DNA of 64,000 nt. Source: Thermoflexus sp. (GTDB lineage Bacteria > Chloroflexota > Anaerolineae > Aggregatilineales > Aggregatilineaceae). Under the pieces are notes generated by a model, which was given only the letters and a program-made list of their open reading frames with translations, was not told the origin of the DNA and searched no databases. Positions within the stretch are counted from its first letter, which is position 1. Each line of letters starts with the position of its first letter. Shown here one piece after another: positions 28,131-37,013 of this stretch. The translations under genes were made by a program, and so were the position numbers. The stretch is from NCBI GenBank assembly GCA_020724465.1, contig DYGX01000008.1:1-64000 (forward strand), given 5' to 3'.

Positions 28131-28450
28131 GGCTGCTCTGCTCCTTTCTGCGCCTGGGCGGCGGCCCGGTCGCCGCGCCCACGGTTGCTCTCGACGTTGT
28201 GCACGTGGACGTGATCGCCGGGCAAGATGTCTTGCGTCGCGGTCCCGATGCTGAGGCCGTACTTGATCACCTGCTCGCCGCGCGCGATCGGGCGCAGCGC
28301 GATCTTGTGGCCGTAGGCGATGTCGGCGCGGGCGACAACCGTCACGTCCGTCACGCGGCCCTCGGTGCCCACCGTCTCCCCGGCGCGGATCGCCTCGCCG
28401 ACGGCAGTCCCGACGTTGTCCTCTTTTTCGACGACAAACACTTTTTTCAT
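28127..28450 (-). CDS. SAF-domain small subunit of UxaA/SuyAB-type lyase
   Basis: A 107-residue protein made of one SAF domain: MKKVFVVEKEDNVGTAV, then IAYGHKIALRPI and GDHVHVHNVESNRG, the typical small-subunit ending of altronate dehydratase and of SuyA. It pairs with the large subunit, with which it overlaps by 4 nt. AAGGGAAG precedes the ATG. In SuyAB the two subunits together split (2R)-3-sulfolactate. Confidence 0.82.
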   Translation of the reverse strand: MKKVFVVEKEDNVGTAVGEAIRAGETVGTEGRVTDVTVVARADIAYGHKIALRPIARGEQVIKYGLSIGTATQDILPGDHVHVHNVESNRGRGDRAAAQAQKGAEQP

Positions 28451-28488
28451 GGCACTTCCCTTCACCTCTTCGGGCAGCCAGCGCCCGG

Positions 28489-29907
28489 CTAGGCAAACTG
28501 CGGCAGGTATTCCGCAAACGAGCACAGAAAATCGTCCAGGATGGCGCGCGCCGTATCGAGGTCGTCCACCATCGGGTCGAGCAGCATGGCCTGGAGCGCG
28601 AGCTGCCGGTCGCCGGTCGCCGCCGCCTCGACCACCAGCGCGCTGAGCGCCAGCTCGCGCCGGCACAGCTCCGCGATCCCTTCCGGCAGCGGCGGCATGC
28701 CCAGCCCCTGCACGCCCGCGCCCGAAATCACCCCCGGCACCTCGACGATGGCGTCGTGCGGCAGGTTGGGGATCAGCCCGCCGGTGTTGGGCACGTTCAA
28801 CTGCTGGACATAGAGGTTATCGTTATAGTGGATCGCCTCAATAATCTCCGCGACCGGCTCCTCAAGGATGTTGAACTGCCACAGATCGCGCAGCTTCTCG
28901 ACCGGCATCTCACCGGACAGGATCGAGCGGGCCAGCTCCCAGCGTTGGGCGCGGCGGCGGCGATTGCCTTCCCAGCTTTGCAGCTTGAGGCCGTACTTCT
29001 CCCACGGCCTGGTGCGCGGATCGACCACGAAAGGCAGGAACTCGCACAGGTGGCTGTCACCCGGCGTGGGCATCAGCCCGAACGTCTCGAACATGGCGCG
29101 CGTCAGCGGCTCGAAGTCCGCCCGATAGCCGCCCAGCCACCGCTCGCGCAGCAGCGGATAGAGGTCTTCGCCCGTCGCGCGGTCGCGGATGTCGAGCGCC
29201 CACGAGAAGTGATTGATCCCGGCGGCTTTGATGTCCAGATGTTGCAGACCGGCGCGGGCCACCGGGATAAAGTTCGGCAGGTTGTCGGCGTCGGTGTGCA
29301 CGTGGAAGCCCGGCGGCACGGGGATGTTCCAGCGGTCGGCCAGCACCGCGGCGGCCATCGCGTAGCCCCACAGCAGCTGGTGGCACAGCCCCAGCACCTT
29401 GATCGAGGTGTAGCGGTGCACGCCCAGCGTCAGCCGGATCAACGGGTTGACCAGGTTGAGATACCACGCGTCCGGGCAGAGCTGCTCCATATCGCGCGCG
29501 ATGGCGAGGATCAGCGGCAGGTTGCGAAAGGTATGCGCGATCGAGCCGGGGCCGCCGTTTTCGGCGTAGGGCTGGCGAACGCCGTGTTTGAGCGGGATCT
29601 GCCAGTCCATCTCCCACACCGTCTCGCGCGGGCCGACCTGCACCGAGACCACGACGAAATCGGCCCCGGCCAGCACGTCGCGGCGCTCGGTCGAGCTGGT
29701 GATTGCCATCCCCGCGTCCCAGGCGGCGTTGAGCTTGTGCGCCAGCGCCGTCATGGTCTCCAGCGCCGGCTCGTTGATGTCCACCAGCGCCAGCTCGGCG
29801 CCGCGCAGCCGGGGCGAGCGGATGAGCGTCGCCATCGCGCCCAGGCCAAAGATGGCGCTCCCCGCGCCGAGGATCACGATTTTGGGTGGATCAGGTGGTT
29901 TGGACAT
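28489..29907 (-). CDS. glycoside hydrolase family 4 enzyme (NAD- and metal-dependent)
   Basis: A 472-residue GH4 protein. It has the NAD loop ILGAGSAIFG (12-21), NGGPGSIAHTFRN (117-129), NLVNPLIRLT (151-160) and the metal-binding Cys175-His176. GH4 enzymes use NAD and a divalent metal to oxidise C3 of a glycoside before elimination. The subclass motif around the metal Cys reads CHQL, which does not match the CHEV, CHSV, CHGF or CNVP types I know, so the sugar is unassigned. Position in the operon suggests a gateway glycosidase. Confidence 0.85.
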   Translation of the reverse strand: MSKPPDPPKIVILGAGSAIFGLGAMATLIRSPRLRGAELALVDINEPALETMTALAHKLNAAWDAGMAITSSTERRDVLAGADFVVVSVQVGPRETVWEMDWQIPLKHGVRQPYAENGGPGSIAHTFRNLPLILAIARDMEQLCPDAWYLNLVNPLIRLTLGVHRYTSIKVLGLCHQLLWGYAMAAAVLADRWNIPVPPGFHVHTDADNLPNFIPVARAGLQHLDIKAAGINHFSWALDIRDRATGEDLYPLLRERWLGGYRADFEPLTRAMFETFGLMPTPGDSHLCEFLPFVVDPRTRPWEKYGLKLQSWEGNRRRRAQRWELARSILSGEMPVEKLRDLWQFNILEEPVAEIIEAIHYNDNLYVQQLNVPNTGGLIPNLPHDAIVEVPGVISGAGVQGLGMPPLPEGIAELCRRELALSALVVEAAATGDRQLALQAMLLDPMVDDLDTARAILDDFLCSFAEYLPQFA

Positions 29908-29936
29908 GGCGGGCCGCACTCCATCTGGTGCGCGTG

Positions 29937-30602
29937 CTAGTCCCCGTAGGGAGTCTGGTCCCAAAAGCTCGCGAAGCGCGCCAGCCCCATGTCGGTGTAG
30001 GGATGGGCCAGCGCGTCCTGGAAGACCGCAAACCCGGCGGTCACGATGTCCGCCCCGGCGACCGCGGCATCCGCGATCTGGCGCCCGTTGCGCACCGCGG
30101 CGACCAGTACCTCGGTCGGGAAACCGTAGTTGTCGCGGATGGTGACGATCTCCTCGATCAGGCGGAGCGTCTCCTCGGCGTTGGCTTCCTTCCAGCCGAT
30201 GAAGGGCGAGACATACGTTGCGCCCATGCGCATCGCCTGGAGCGCCTGCACCGCCGAGAAAACCAGCGTCAGGTTGACGCGCACGCCGTGCTCGGCCAGC
30301 AAGGGAATGGCGCGGAAGCCCGGCTCGGTGGCGGGCAGTTTGATCAGGAAGTTGGGCGAAAGCGCCGCCAGCCGCAGGCCCTCGTCCACCATCGCCCGGT
30401 AATCGGTGTGGTGGGGGTTGACCTCGACCGAGACGGTGCGCTCGGTCCCCTCGACCAGCCGCGCGATCTCGCGCAGCACGGCCAGAAACGGCTTGCCCGA
30501 CGCCTGCACGTGGCGCGGGTTGGTCGTCACGCCCTCGAAGCCCCACACGTCAAATGCATGCGCGATCTCGCTCACAATCGCGCTGTCCAGAAAGAATTTC
30601 AT
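29937..30602 (-). CDS. transaldolase-like protein, candidate sulfofructose transaldolase
   Basis: A 221-residue class I aldolase of the small TalC/fructose-6-phosphate aldolase group. The Schiff-base lysine is in NFLIKLPAT. The ordinary TalC motifs TTNPSL, EVIST and SIRHP are replaced by TTNPRHV, VEVNPHH and VRNGRQI, and GWKEANAEET follows the sheet. From memory these changes are shared with the sulfo-transaldolase SqvA/SftT; this was not aligned. The neighbours (isomerase, aldehyde dehydrogenase) fit that pathway. Confidence 0.8.
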   Translation of the reverse strand: MKFFLDSAIVSEIAHAFDVWGFEGVTTNPRHVQASGKPFLAVLREIARLVEGTERTVSVEVNPHHTDYRAMVDEGLRLAALSPNFLIKLPATEPGFRAIPLLAEHGVRVNLTLVFSAVQALQAMRMGATYVSPFIGWKEANAEETLRLIEEIVTIRDNYGFPTEVLVAAVRNGRQIADAAVAGADIVTAGFAVFQDALAHPYTDMGLARFASFWDQTPYGD

Positions 30603-30652
30603 GGCTCGTCATCCTCGATCTCGGTCTCAGGCGTCGGGCGACACACGCCAGG

Positions 30653-32089
30653 CTAGAGCAGCCCGCCGCTCAGGTTGAGCACCATCAGCTTCATCTCGGT
30701 CATTTCTTCGATGGCGTAGCGCGGGCCTTCGCGCCCCACGCCCGACCCCTTGACCCCGCCGTAGGGCATCTGATCCACGCGGAAGGTCGAGACATCGTTG
30801 ATTTGCAGCCCGCCGACCTCGATCTCTTCGAACGCCTGCATGATGCGGTTGACGTTCTGCGTGAACAGGCCGGACTGCAAGCCGTAGTCGGTGTCGTTGG
30901 CCAGCCGGATCGCGTCGTCGAACGTGTCGTAGGGCGTGACCGTGATCACCGGGGCGAAGATTTCTTCGCGGTTGACGCGCATGGCGGGGGTTGTGTTACC
31001 GAGAACGGTGGGCTGGAACAGACGCCCGTCGCACGTGCCGCCCAACAAGACCTGCGCGCCCTGCTCGATGGCCTCGCGCACGCGCGCCATCGCCTCGTCT
31101 GCCGCGCCCTGGTCAATCATGGGGCCGACGTCGGTAGCCGGGTCGCGCGGGTCGCCCGTCTTGAGCTGGCTGATGCGGTCAAGCAACAGCTCCAACGCCT
31201 GGTTGTAGATGGGGCGGTGGAGCAGCACGCGCTGCACCGCGATGCAGTTCTGCCCGGCGTTGGTGAAGCCGCCCACCGCGATCCGGCCGGCGGCGTATTC
31301 GAGGTTGGCGTCCTCATGCACGATCGCCGCCGCGTTGCCGCCCAGTTCCAGCCCGACCCGCTTGCGCCCCGCGATGTTCTTGAGGTGCCAGCCGACCTCG
31401 CTGCTGCCGGTGAAGGTGAAGAAGCGAATGCGCGGGTCCGCCACCAGCTTTTCGGCTTTGGCGCCCCGGCAGACCACCACGCTCAGCGCCTCGGGCGGGT
31501 AGCCCGCCTCGAGCGTCATCTCGGCCAGCAGCAGCGCAGAGAGCGGCGTAGCCGAGGCGGGCTTGAGGATAAACGAGTTCCCGGCGGCGATGGCGGGCGC
31601 AAGCTTGTGGCAGGCCAGGTTGAGCGGGTAGTTGAAGGGCGCGATGCCCAACACCGGGCCAAGCGGCAGCCGCTGCACAAAGCCCTGGCGACGCTCGCCC
31701 GCTTCGGTCCAGTCCAGGGAGATGATCTCGCCGTGGATGCGCTTGGCTTCCTCGGCGGATACGCGCACCGTCTCCATGGCGCGCGCCACCTCGCCCGCGG
31801 CGACCTTGCGCGCCTTGCCCCCTTCCAGAATCAGCGTCTCGATCAACTCCTCGCGGCGCTGCACCATCTGATCGAGCAGGTTCATCAGAATGCGCGCGCG
31901 TTGATGCGTCGGCAGCTTGCGCGTGATCTGGAAGCCGCGCTGTGCCGCGACGATGGCGTCTTCCAGGTCCTGGTCGCCGGCCTGGCAGACACGCCCAATC
32001 ACCTCATTCGTGTACGGGAAGCGCACGTCCAGCACGTCGTCGCTGGTGCGCCACTCCCCACCGATCAAAAACGGACGCGGATCGGTCAT
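30653..32089 (-). CDS. aldehyde dehydrogenase (NAD(P)-dependent)
   Basis: A 478-residue ALDH-superfamily enzyme of normal length. The general base is in LELGGN, the catalytic cysteine in NAGQNCIAVQ, and the cofactor loop FTGSSEVG is present. It resembles lactaldehyde/succinate-semialdehyde dehydrogenases. In the proposed pathway it would oxidise sulfolactaldehyde to sulfolactate; in a deoxy-sugar pathway it would oxidise lactaldehyde. AAGGA lies 7 nt before the ATG. Substrate inferred only. Confidence 0.87.
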   Translation of the reverse strand: MTDPRPFLIGGEWRTSDDVLDVRFPYTNEVIGRVCQAGDQDLEDAIVAAQRGFQITRKLPTHQRARILMNLLDQMVQRREELIETLILEGGKARKVAAGEVARAMETVRVSAEEAKRIHGEIISLDWTEAGERRQGFVQRLPLGPVLGIAPFNYPLNLACHKLAPAIAAGNSFILKPASATPLSALLLAEMTLEAGYPPEALSVVVCRGAKAEKLVADPRIRFFTFTGSSEVGWHLKNIAGRKRVGLELGGNAAAIVHEDANLEYAAGRIAVGGFTNAGQNCIAVQRVLLHRPIYNQALELLLDRISQLKTGDPRDPATDVGPMIDQGAADEAMARVREAIEQGAQVLLGGTCDGRLFQPTVLGNTTPAMRVNREEIFAPVITVTPYDTFDDAIRLANDTDYGLQSGLFTQNVNRIMQAFEEIEVGGLQINDVSTFRVDQMPYGGVKGSGVGREGPRYAIEEMTEMKLMVLNLSGGLL

Positions 32090-32131
32090 GGTCGTTCCTT
32101 TCCACTCCCTTCCACACGTTCCACACCGCGC

Positions 32132-33487
32132 TCACAGGCGCAGCACGGGGATATCCACCAGCCGGGCGAAGGCCAGCAGCGCGTCGACGTGATCGCCGTA
32201 GGCCAGGGCCATGTGATGCTCCAGCCCTTCGCCCAGCAGCGTATCGAGCACGGCCCGCGCCGGGCGGTCGAAACGCAGCACGCCCGAGGTCCCGGTGAAG
32301 CTCATCGGCGCGGCGAGCATCTCGCCCGCGCCCACCACCAGACGAAAGGCACCGGTCGCCTCGCTGATCCGCGCCAGCGTGACGCGTCCTGGCTTCAGCG
32401 GGAACTCCATCAGCAGCGGCTTGACGCGGTTGGGGTGCGCGGCGGCGCGCGGCGCGACCGCCGGATCGGCCATCGAGAGCGGGGCCTTGCCGCAGTGCCA
32501 GACCACCACGGTTTCATCGTCCAGATCGAAATCGACCAAGTCGGTGTCGAAGGCCGGGCCGCCGCTGATCGCCTGGAGAAGAAGCTGCGTCAGCGTGCCG
32601 TTGACGTCCGCCTCGCAGCTTGCCGGGATGTGGTCGTCGGCCAGCAGTGCCAGCGCGCCGCACGCCGCGCCGCCCAGCTCGGTGAAGAAGTGCGGCCAGC
32701 AGCGCACCGCCAGCGCGGTGAAGCCCTCGCGGGCGACCAGATCGCGCAGCGCGACATAGGCGCTCAGCGTGCTCCGCGTGGCCACCGGATCGACGGCGTC
32801 CAGATTCGCCAGCCGGGTCCGCAGATCGTCCGCCACTGCGTCGACCGCCGCCGGATCGGCAGCCCGCGCCTGCTCGAACAGCGCATCCAGTTCAAGCTGG
32901 ATCAGACGCACGCCGAATGTCTCGCGCAGCGCTTCGGCATGCGGACTGCACGTCTCGAACCCGTCCGGATGCACGCCGATCCGCCCGATGCGCGCGCCCC
33001 GTAGCACCCGGCGCGCCCGTCCAGCGCGGGCCAGCGCCGCCAGCCGGTCCAGCGCCGCCGGGTCGCCGGGCGGGGCGTAGATCGCCTCGTAGACACGGCC
33101 CGCCCGCTTCAGCGCGTGTCCGCTGAGCGTGATGCCGCACAGCGCGTTGGAGCGCAGGCGCTCGCCGGTGCGCGGCTCCGGGGGTGCCCACAGTGCCAGC
33201 GGCGCATCGATGCCGCCCGCCAGAGCTGCGCTGAGCGTGCTGTCGACAAAAGTCGCGTGGAACACCAGCAGCGCGTCGAGCGGCTCGCCGGACAGCGCGC
33301 TGACGGCTGCCTGCGCGTCAGCCTGCGTGGTGATCAGCGTCTCGCTGCCCGCCACGGCAAACCCGGCGTCTTCCAGCGCGGCACGCATCCGGCGCGCAGC
33401 CTCAGCCGCCAGGGGGATGTCGAACGTCGTGCGGGCGATGGGCGCGAAGCCCACGCGCAGCGTTGTAACATGTGGCGAATGGCTCAC
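32132..33487 (-). CDS. L-fucose/arabinose-isomerase-like protein, candidate sulfoquinovose isomerase
   Basis: A 451-residue ketose-aldose isomerase-like protein. The N-terminus reads LRVGFAPIARTTFD. Late motifs are RCWPHF, PASCEADVNGT and VVWHCGKAP, supplying Glu, Asp and His for a divalent metal as in FucI/AraA. I chose a GTG start because it overlaps the ROK stop by 4 nt (GTGA) with GAGG upstream; a much longer in-frame extension lies inside the ROK gene and is not real. The sulfo-transaldolase pathway uses an isomerase of this superfamily. Alternatives are fucose or arabinose isomerisation. Confidence 0.78.
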   Translation of the reverse strand: MSHSPHVTTLRVGFAPIARTTFDIPLAAEAARRMRAALEDAGFAVAGSETLITTQADAQAAVSALSGEPLDALLVFHATFVDSTLSAALAGGIDAPLALWAPPEPRTGERLRSNALCGITLSGHALKRAGRVYEAIYAPPGDPAALDRLAALARAGRARRVLRGARIGRIGVHPDGFETCSPHAEALRETFGVRLIQLELDALFEQARAADPAAVDAVADDLRTRLANLDAVDPVATRSTLSAYVALRDLVAREGFTALAVRCWPHFFTELGGAACGALALLADDHIPASCEADVNGTLTQLLLQAISGGPAFDTDLVDFDLDDETVVVWHCGKAPLSMADPAVAPRAAAHPNRVKPLLMEFPLKPGRVTLARISEATGAFRLVVGAGEMLAAPMSFTGTSGVLRFDRPARAVLDTLLGEGLEHHMALAYGDHVDALLAFARLVDIPVLRL

Positions 33488-34728
33488 AGAGTTCCCTCGT
33501 TCACCTCGTAGAAGAATGCATCGAGCGCCAGCGCCGCCGCGCCCACGATACCGGCATCGTCGCCAAAGGTGGGCGGGATCAGGCGCACCCGCTCGCCCAG
33601 GCCGGCGAAAGCATGGCGGCGCAGCGTCTCCCGCACCGCGCCAAACAGAACATCCGCGCCCTCGGCGAACAGGCCGCCGAGGATGATCAGCTCCGGGCTG
33701 AGCGTGTTGACCAGGTTCGCCAGCCCCAACCCCATATAGCGCGCCCGCTCGTTCAGCAGCTCGAGCGTGGCCGGGTCGCCTTCGCGCGCCGCGTCGAAGA
33801 TGCGCTGCATCGGCGGGCGATCCGCAGCGGCCAGGTGCCGCGCCAGCGTCCCCTGCGGATCGCGTGCCGCCAGCATCGCCGCGCGCCGGGCAAACGCCGC
33901 TTCGGAAACCAGCGTTTCCAGGCAACCGGTGCTGCCGCAGCGGCACGGCTCGCCGCCGTCCGCCAGCAGCGTGACGTGCCCGATCTCGCCCGCGCCGGCG
34001 CCACCGCGATACACCCGGCCATCGACCACGAATCCCGCGCCCACGCCCACCCGCGCGTAAACAAACGCCAGCACGCCGACACCCTGACCCGCGCCAAAGA
34101 GCGCCTCGGCCAGCGCCATGCCGCGCACGTTGTTGTCGACGCACACCGGCAGGCGCAATCGCTCCGCCAGCCGATCCCGCAGGGGCACGTCGCGCCAGCC
34201 GAGATTGGGCGCCAGGATGTTAACCCCGCTGGCCGGGTCGACCAGGCCAGACGCGCCCACCCCCACGCCGAGCAGCGCCGCGCGGCCCGCGCCGTCCTGC
34301 GCGATTGCGTCTTCCACCAGCGCGACGATGGCATCCAGTACCTGATCGGCGGGCTGTTCGGGGGCATGCTCCAGCACGCGGGTGTGCAGCGGGCAGCCAA
34401 GCAGATCGCACACCGCGACGCGCACCTGCCCCACGCCAATATGCACGCCGATCACGCGGCGGGCACCGGGCACCAGCCGCAACGCCGTGCGCGGGCGCCC
34501 CACGCCGCGCTCCCTCGCTGGCAGCGCGGTAAGATCCGCCTCGGCGACAACACCCTGCGCCAGCAGCGCGGCGACCAGATTGGTGACGGTGGTCGAGGAA
34601 AGACCGGTATGCTCGGCGATCTGCACGCGCGAGACGGGGCCATAGCGCAGCAGCGTGCGCAGCACGGCCCGGCGGTTGTGCGCCTTGAGCGCGCTGCCAG
34701 TGTGCCCGGTGTGCGGTCGGGGATCCAT
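33484..34728 (-). CDS. ROK-family transcriptional repressor
   Basis: A 414-residue NagC/XylR-type regulator. A winged helix-turn-helix (residues about 15-75, LRYGPVSRVQIAEHTGLSS) is followed by a ROK sugar-kinase-like domain. The zinc cluster reads GEIGHV...CRCGSTGCLE. It opens the operon and overlaps the isomerase gene by 4 nt. An inverted repeat lies 16-44 nt upstream of the start and touches the promoter, so the protein probably represses its own operon until the sugar or sugar derivative binds. Confidence 0.88.
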   Translation of the reverse strand: MDPRPHTGHTGSALKAHNRRAVLRTLLRYGPVSRVQIAEHTGLSSTTVTNLVAALLAQGVVAEADLTALPARERGVGRPRTALRLVPGARRVIGVHIGVGQVRVAVCDLLGCPLHTRVLEHAPEQPADQVLDAIVALVEDAIAQDGAGRAALLGVGVGASGLVDPASGVNILAPNLGWRDVPLRDRLAERLRLPVCVDNNVRGMALAEALFGAGQGVGVLAFVYARVGVGAGFVVDGRVYRGGAGAGEIGHVTLLADGGEPCRCGSTGCLETLVSEAAFARRAAMLAARDPQGTLARHLAAADRPPMQRIFDAAREGDPATLELLNERARYMGLGLANLVNTLSPELIILGGLFAEGADVLFGAVRETLRRHAFAGLGERVRLIPPTFGDDAGIVGAAALALDAFFYEVNEGTL

Positions 34729-34743
34729 GCGGCGCCTGCTCCG

Positions 34744-34772
34744 AATTAATTTCTTCGACGGAAAAATTAATT
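34744..34772. promoter_or_regulatory. palindromic operator upstream of the ROK gene
   Basis: AATTAATTT (34744-34752) and its exact inverse AAATTAATT (34764-34772), 11 bp apart. The half-sites resemble those of XylR/NagC-type repressors. The site starts at the predicted transcription start. Confidence 0.7.
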
Positions 34773-34778
34773 AGCCCC

Positions 34779-34807
34779 ACTATACGCCCGTTTGGCGGGC
34801 ACGTCAA
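34779..34807 (-). promoter_or_regulatory. sigma-70-type promoter of the ROK-led operon
   Basis: On the minus strand TTGACG (34807-34802), 17-bp spacer, TATAGT (34784-34779). Transcription would begin near 34772, at the edge of the inverted repeat. Confidence 0.7.
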
Positions 34808-34876
34808 GCGAGGCAAAGCGCAACAGGGCAGCCCGGCGGGCCGCCCTGCTCTGCGTGCCGTCTTGTCGCGCGGCGC

Positions 34877-37000
34877 CTAGACCAGCCGCTCGCGGATCGC
34901 CGCGCTGGCGTAGTCCAGCACGGAGACGACGATGGCGATCGCCAGCACCGCCACGCCTGCCTGGTTGTAGCGCAGCAGGTTGATCTGCTGTTGCAGCAGA
35001 AAGCCGATCCCGCCGCCGCCCACGAAGCCGATGATGGTCGACATGCGCACGTTGATGTCCCACCGGTACATGGTGAAGGCGATGTAGGGCGGCACGATCT
35101 GCGGCCAGACGGCGTAGACGATGGTTTGCAGCCGGTTGGCGCCGGTCGACTGGATCGCTTCGATCGGCCCGGCGTCGATGTTCTCGACCTGCTCCGAATA
35201 GAGCTTGCCGAGCGCGGCGATGGAATGCAGCGTCAGGGCCAGCACCCCCGCAAACGGCCCGACGCCCACCCAGATCACGAACACGATGCCCATGATCAGC
35301 GGCTCGATGGAGCGCAGCGCGTTGAGGATGGTGCGCGTGGTGTTATAGATCGCCATGCCGAGCGGGAACGAGGTATGCGCCCCGGCCAGCCCGCCGGCCA
35401 GCCCGCCCAAAACCGCGCCCATCAGCGCCGCCTGCGCGATGTAGACGCGGATGCTGATCGGACCCAGGTCCATCATGCGGGCCGACGGCGGACGCTCGTC
35501 CACGATGGCGCGCAGCAGGTCCAGCACATACGCCGCCACCAGGAAGGTGATCACCGCCCCAACGATGAACAGCGCAGAGCGAACCGCCTGCTCGGCGCTG
35601 ACGTCTTCGCGGCGACGCCGGCGCAGCGCCACCGAGGGCCGGTCGAACACGCGCTCGTAGATCAGGACCAGCGTCTGCCCGCCCATCAGCGCCGCGACGA
35701 TCGCCGTCAGCAGGCCGAGCAGCACCGCCTGCGTGCCGATCAGCGCCGTGAATGCGAGCAGAATCGCCCCGCCAAGCGCGCCGAGCACCGCGCCGAGGAT
35801 GTTGCTGAGCGGGGCCTGGATGCCGCGCAGCGCCGTTGCCGACCACGTCGCACCGATGGACGCGAGCACCAGCGCGCCGCCCAGCGCCGCGAACCACTCG
35901 ATGGTGAAGTCGACAAGCTGGCCAAGCGTCCCCAGGAAGTGACCGAGGTAGCGCGTCAGGCTGCCGGTGAGCTGCCCGCCGATCCAGACGAACAGCCCGC
36001 CCAGCGCCCCCAAGACCATCACCACCACGAGCAGCAGCAGAATGTTCATGACCAGCCCGCGCACACGGTTGCCGGTTCCGTTGAGCGTCAGCCGGTCTGA
36101 CATGCGCGCCACAGCGCCAAAGGCGGCAATCGCCACCACCGGGCCAAGCAGCCCCAGCCACAGCCCCTCGCCCCAGCCGACGGTCATCCGTCCCAGCGGG
36201 CCAAGCAGCAGATAGCCGAGCAGACCGCCTACCGGCAGCAGCACAAACCCGACCAGCACATTCCCCAGCGGCAGGTGAATCTGGCGCATCAGGTTGCGCG
36301 CGGCCAGGAAGCTGATCGCAATCGAGATCGGCACGGCGAGCGTGGTCGCCATCAGCGCCAGGAAGATCGTCTCGATCATCTTCTCGATGACCGTGTTGGT
36401 CGTCTGGCTCAGGCGCGGCCAGCCGGCCGGCGAGATGGTCTGAATCTCCAGCGGCAGCGTCTGATTGCTGATCCCGCGCCCGCGCGGCACCTTGACTTGC
36501 ACGTTGAAATAGCCGCTGTTGTCCACGTCGAAGACCGTCTCTTCGGACACCGTGCCATCTTTGCGCACCAGCTTGAAGGGCAGCGTCTGGTCGTTGTCGC
36601 GCCGGATACGGATGCTGGCAATCGCGTTGGCGGGCAGGTGGAAGCCTTCGACGGTGACGATGTCGTCCGGGTCCGCGCAGCTTGGCGAGAAAACGACATA
36701 CGCGTCGCCGTCGAGGTCATCGCGGCGCGTGGCGTCCGCCTCGCCTTCGGGGCAGCCAATGCCAAACGGCGCCTGGTAGATTTTCTGCGTGCGATCGCGC
36801 GCGAAAAGGTCCGGCGAGAGCAGCTCGCGCAGCGCGCGCGTCACCGACGCCTGCCGCGTCGAATCCTGGACTTCGTCCAGGCTGATGTCGGTCACGTTCC
36901 AGCCGTAAGCGTAGATCACCACACCGGCAGTGATGGCGAGCACAACCAGCAGGCGGCGCAGCGCCGAACGGGACGATGGGGGGGTGGAATTCTCGTTCAT
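34877..37000 (-). CDS. PhnE-type ABC transporter permease with large insertions
   Basis: A 707-residue membrane protein. The C-terminal 200 residues are a normal phosphonate-type permease (AIQSTGANRLQTIVYAVWPQ, then FVGGGGIGFLL). The N-terminus has one helix, then about 170 soluble residues outside the membrane (with cysteines in FGIGCPEG and SPSCADP). The middle holds about ten extra helices and a basic loop (VALRRRRREDVS). Ordinary PhnE has about 270 residues. GAGGGG 9 nt before the ATG fixes the start, 13 nt after the ATPase stop. Function as a transport permease is firm; the role of the extra domains is unknown. Confidence 0.82.
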   Translation of the reverse strand: MNENSTPPSSRSALRRLLVVLAITAGVVIYAYGWNVTDISLDEVQDSTRQASVTRALRELLSPDLFARDRTQKIYQAPFGIGCPEGEADATRRDDLDGDAYVVFSPSCADPDDIVTVEGFHLPANAIASIRIRRDNDQTLPFKLVRKDGTVSEETVFDVDNSGYFNVQVKVPRGRGISNQTLPLEIQTISPAGWPRLSQTTNTVIEKMIETIFLALMATTLAVPISIAISFLAARNLMRQIHLPLGNVLVGFVLLPVGGLLGYLLLGPLGRMTVGWGEGLWLGLLGPVVAIAAFGAVARMSDRLTLNGTGNRVRGLVMNILLLLVVVMVLGALGGLFVWIGGQLTGSLTRYLGHFLGTLGQLVDFTIEWFAALGGALVLASIGATWSATALRGIQAPLSNILGAVLGALGGAILLAFTALIGTQAVLLGLLTAIVAALMGGQTLVLIYERVFDRPSVALRRRRREDVSAEQAVRSALFIVGAVITFLVAAYVLDLLRAIVDERPPSARMMDLGPISIRVYIAQAALMGAVLGGLAGGLAGAHTSFPLGMAIYNTTRTILNALRSIEPLIMGIVFVIWVGVGPFAGVLALTLHSIAALGKLYSEQVENIDAGPIEAIQSTGANRLQTIVYAVWPQIVPPYIAFTMYRWDINVRMSTIIGFVGGGGIGFLLQQQINLLRYNQAGVAVLAIAIVVSVLDYASAAIRERLV

Positions 37001-37013
37001 CTTCGCCATCCCC

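Noticed and set aside
26955-28450. Firm naming as altronate dehydratase UxaA
   Set aside because: The hexuronate-type HQ-x-GC motif is altered and no uronate isomerase or mannonate/altronate oxidoreductase is nearby, so only the family is called.
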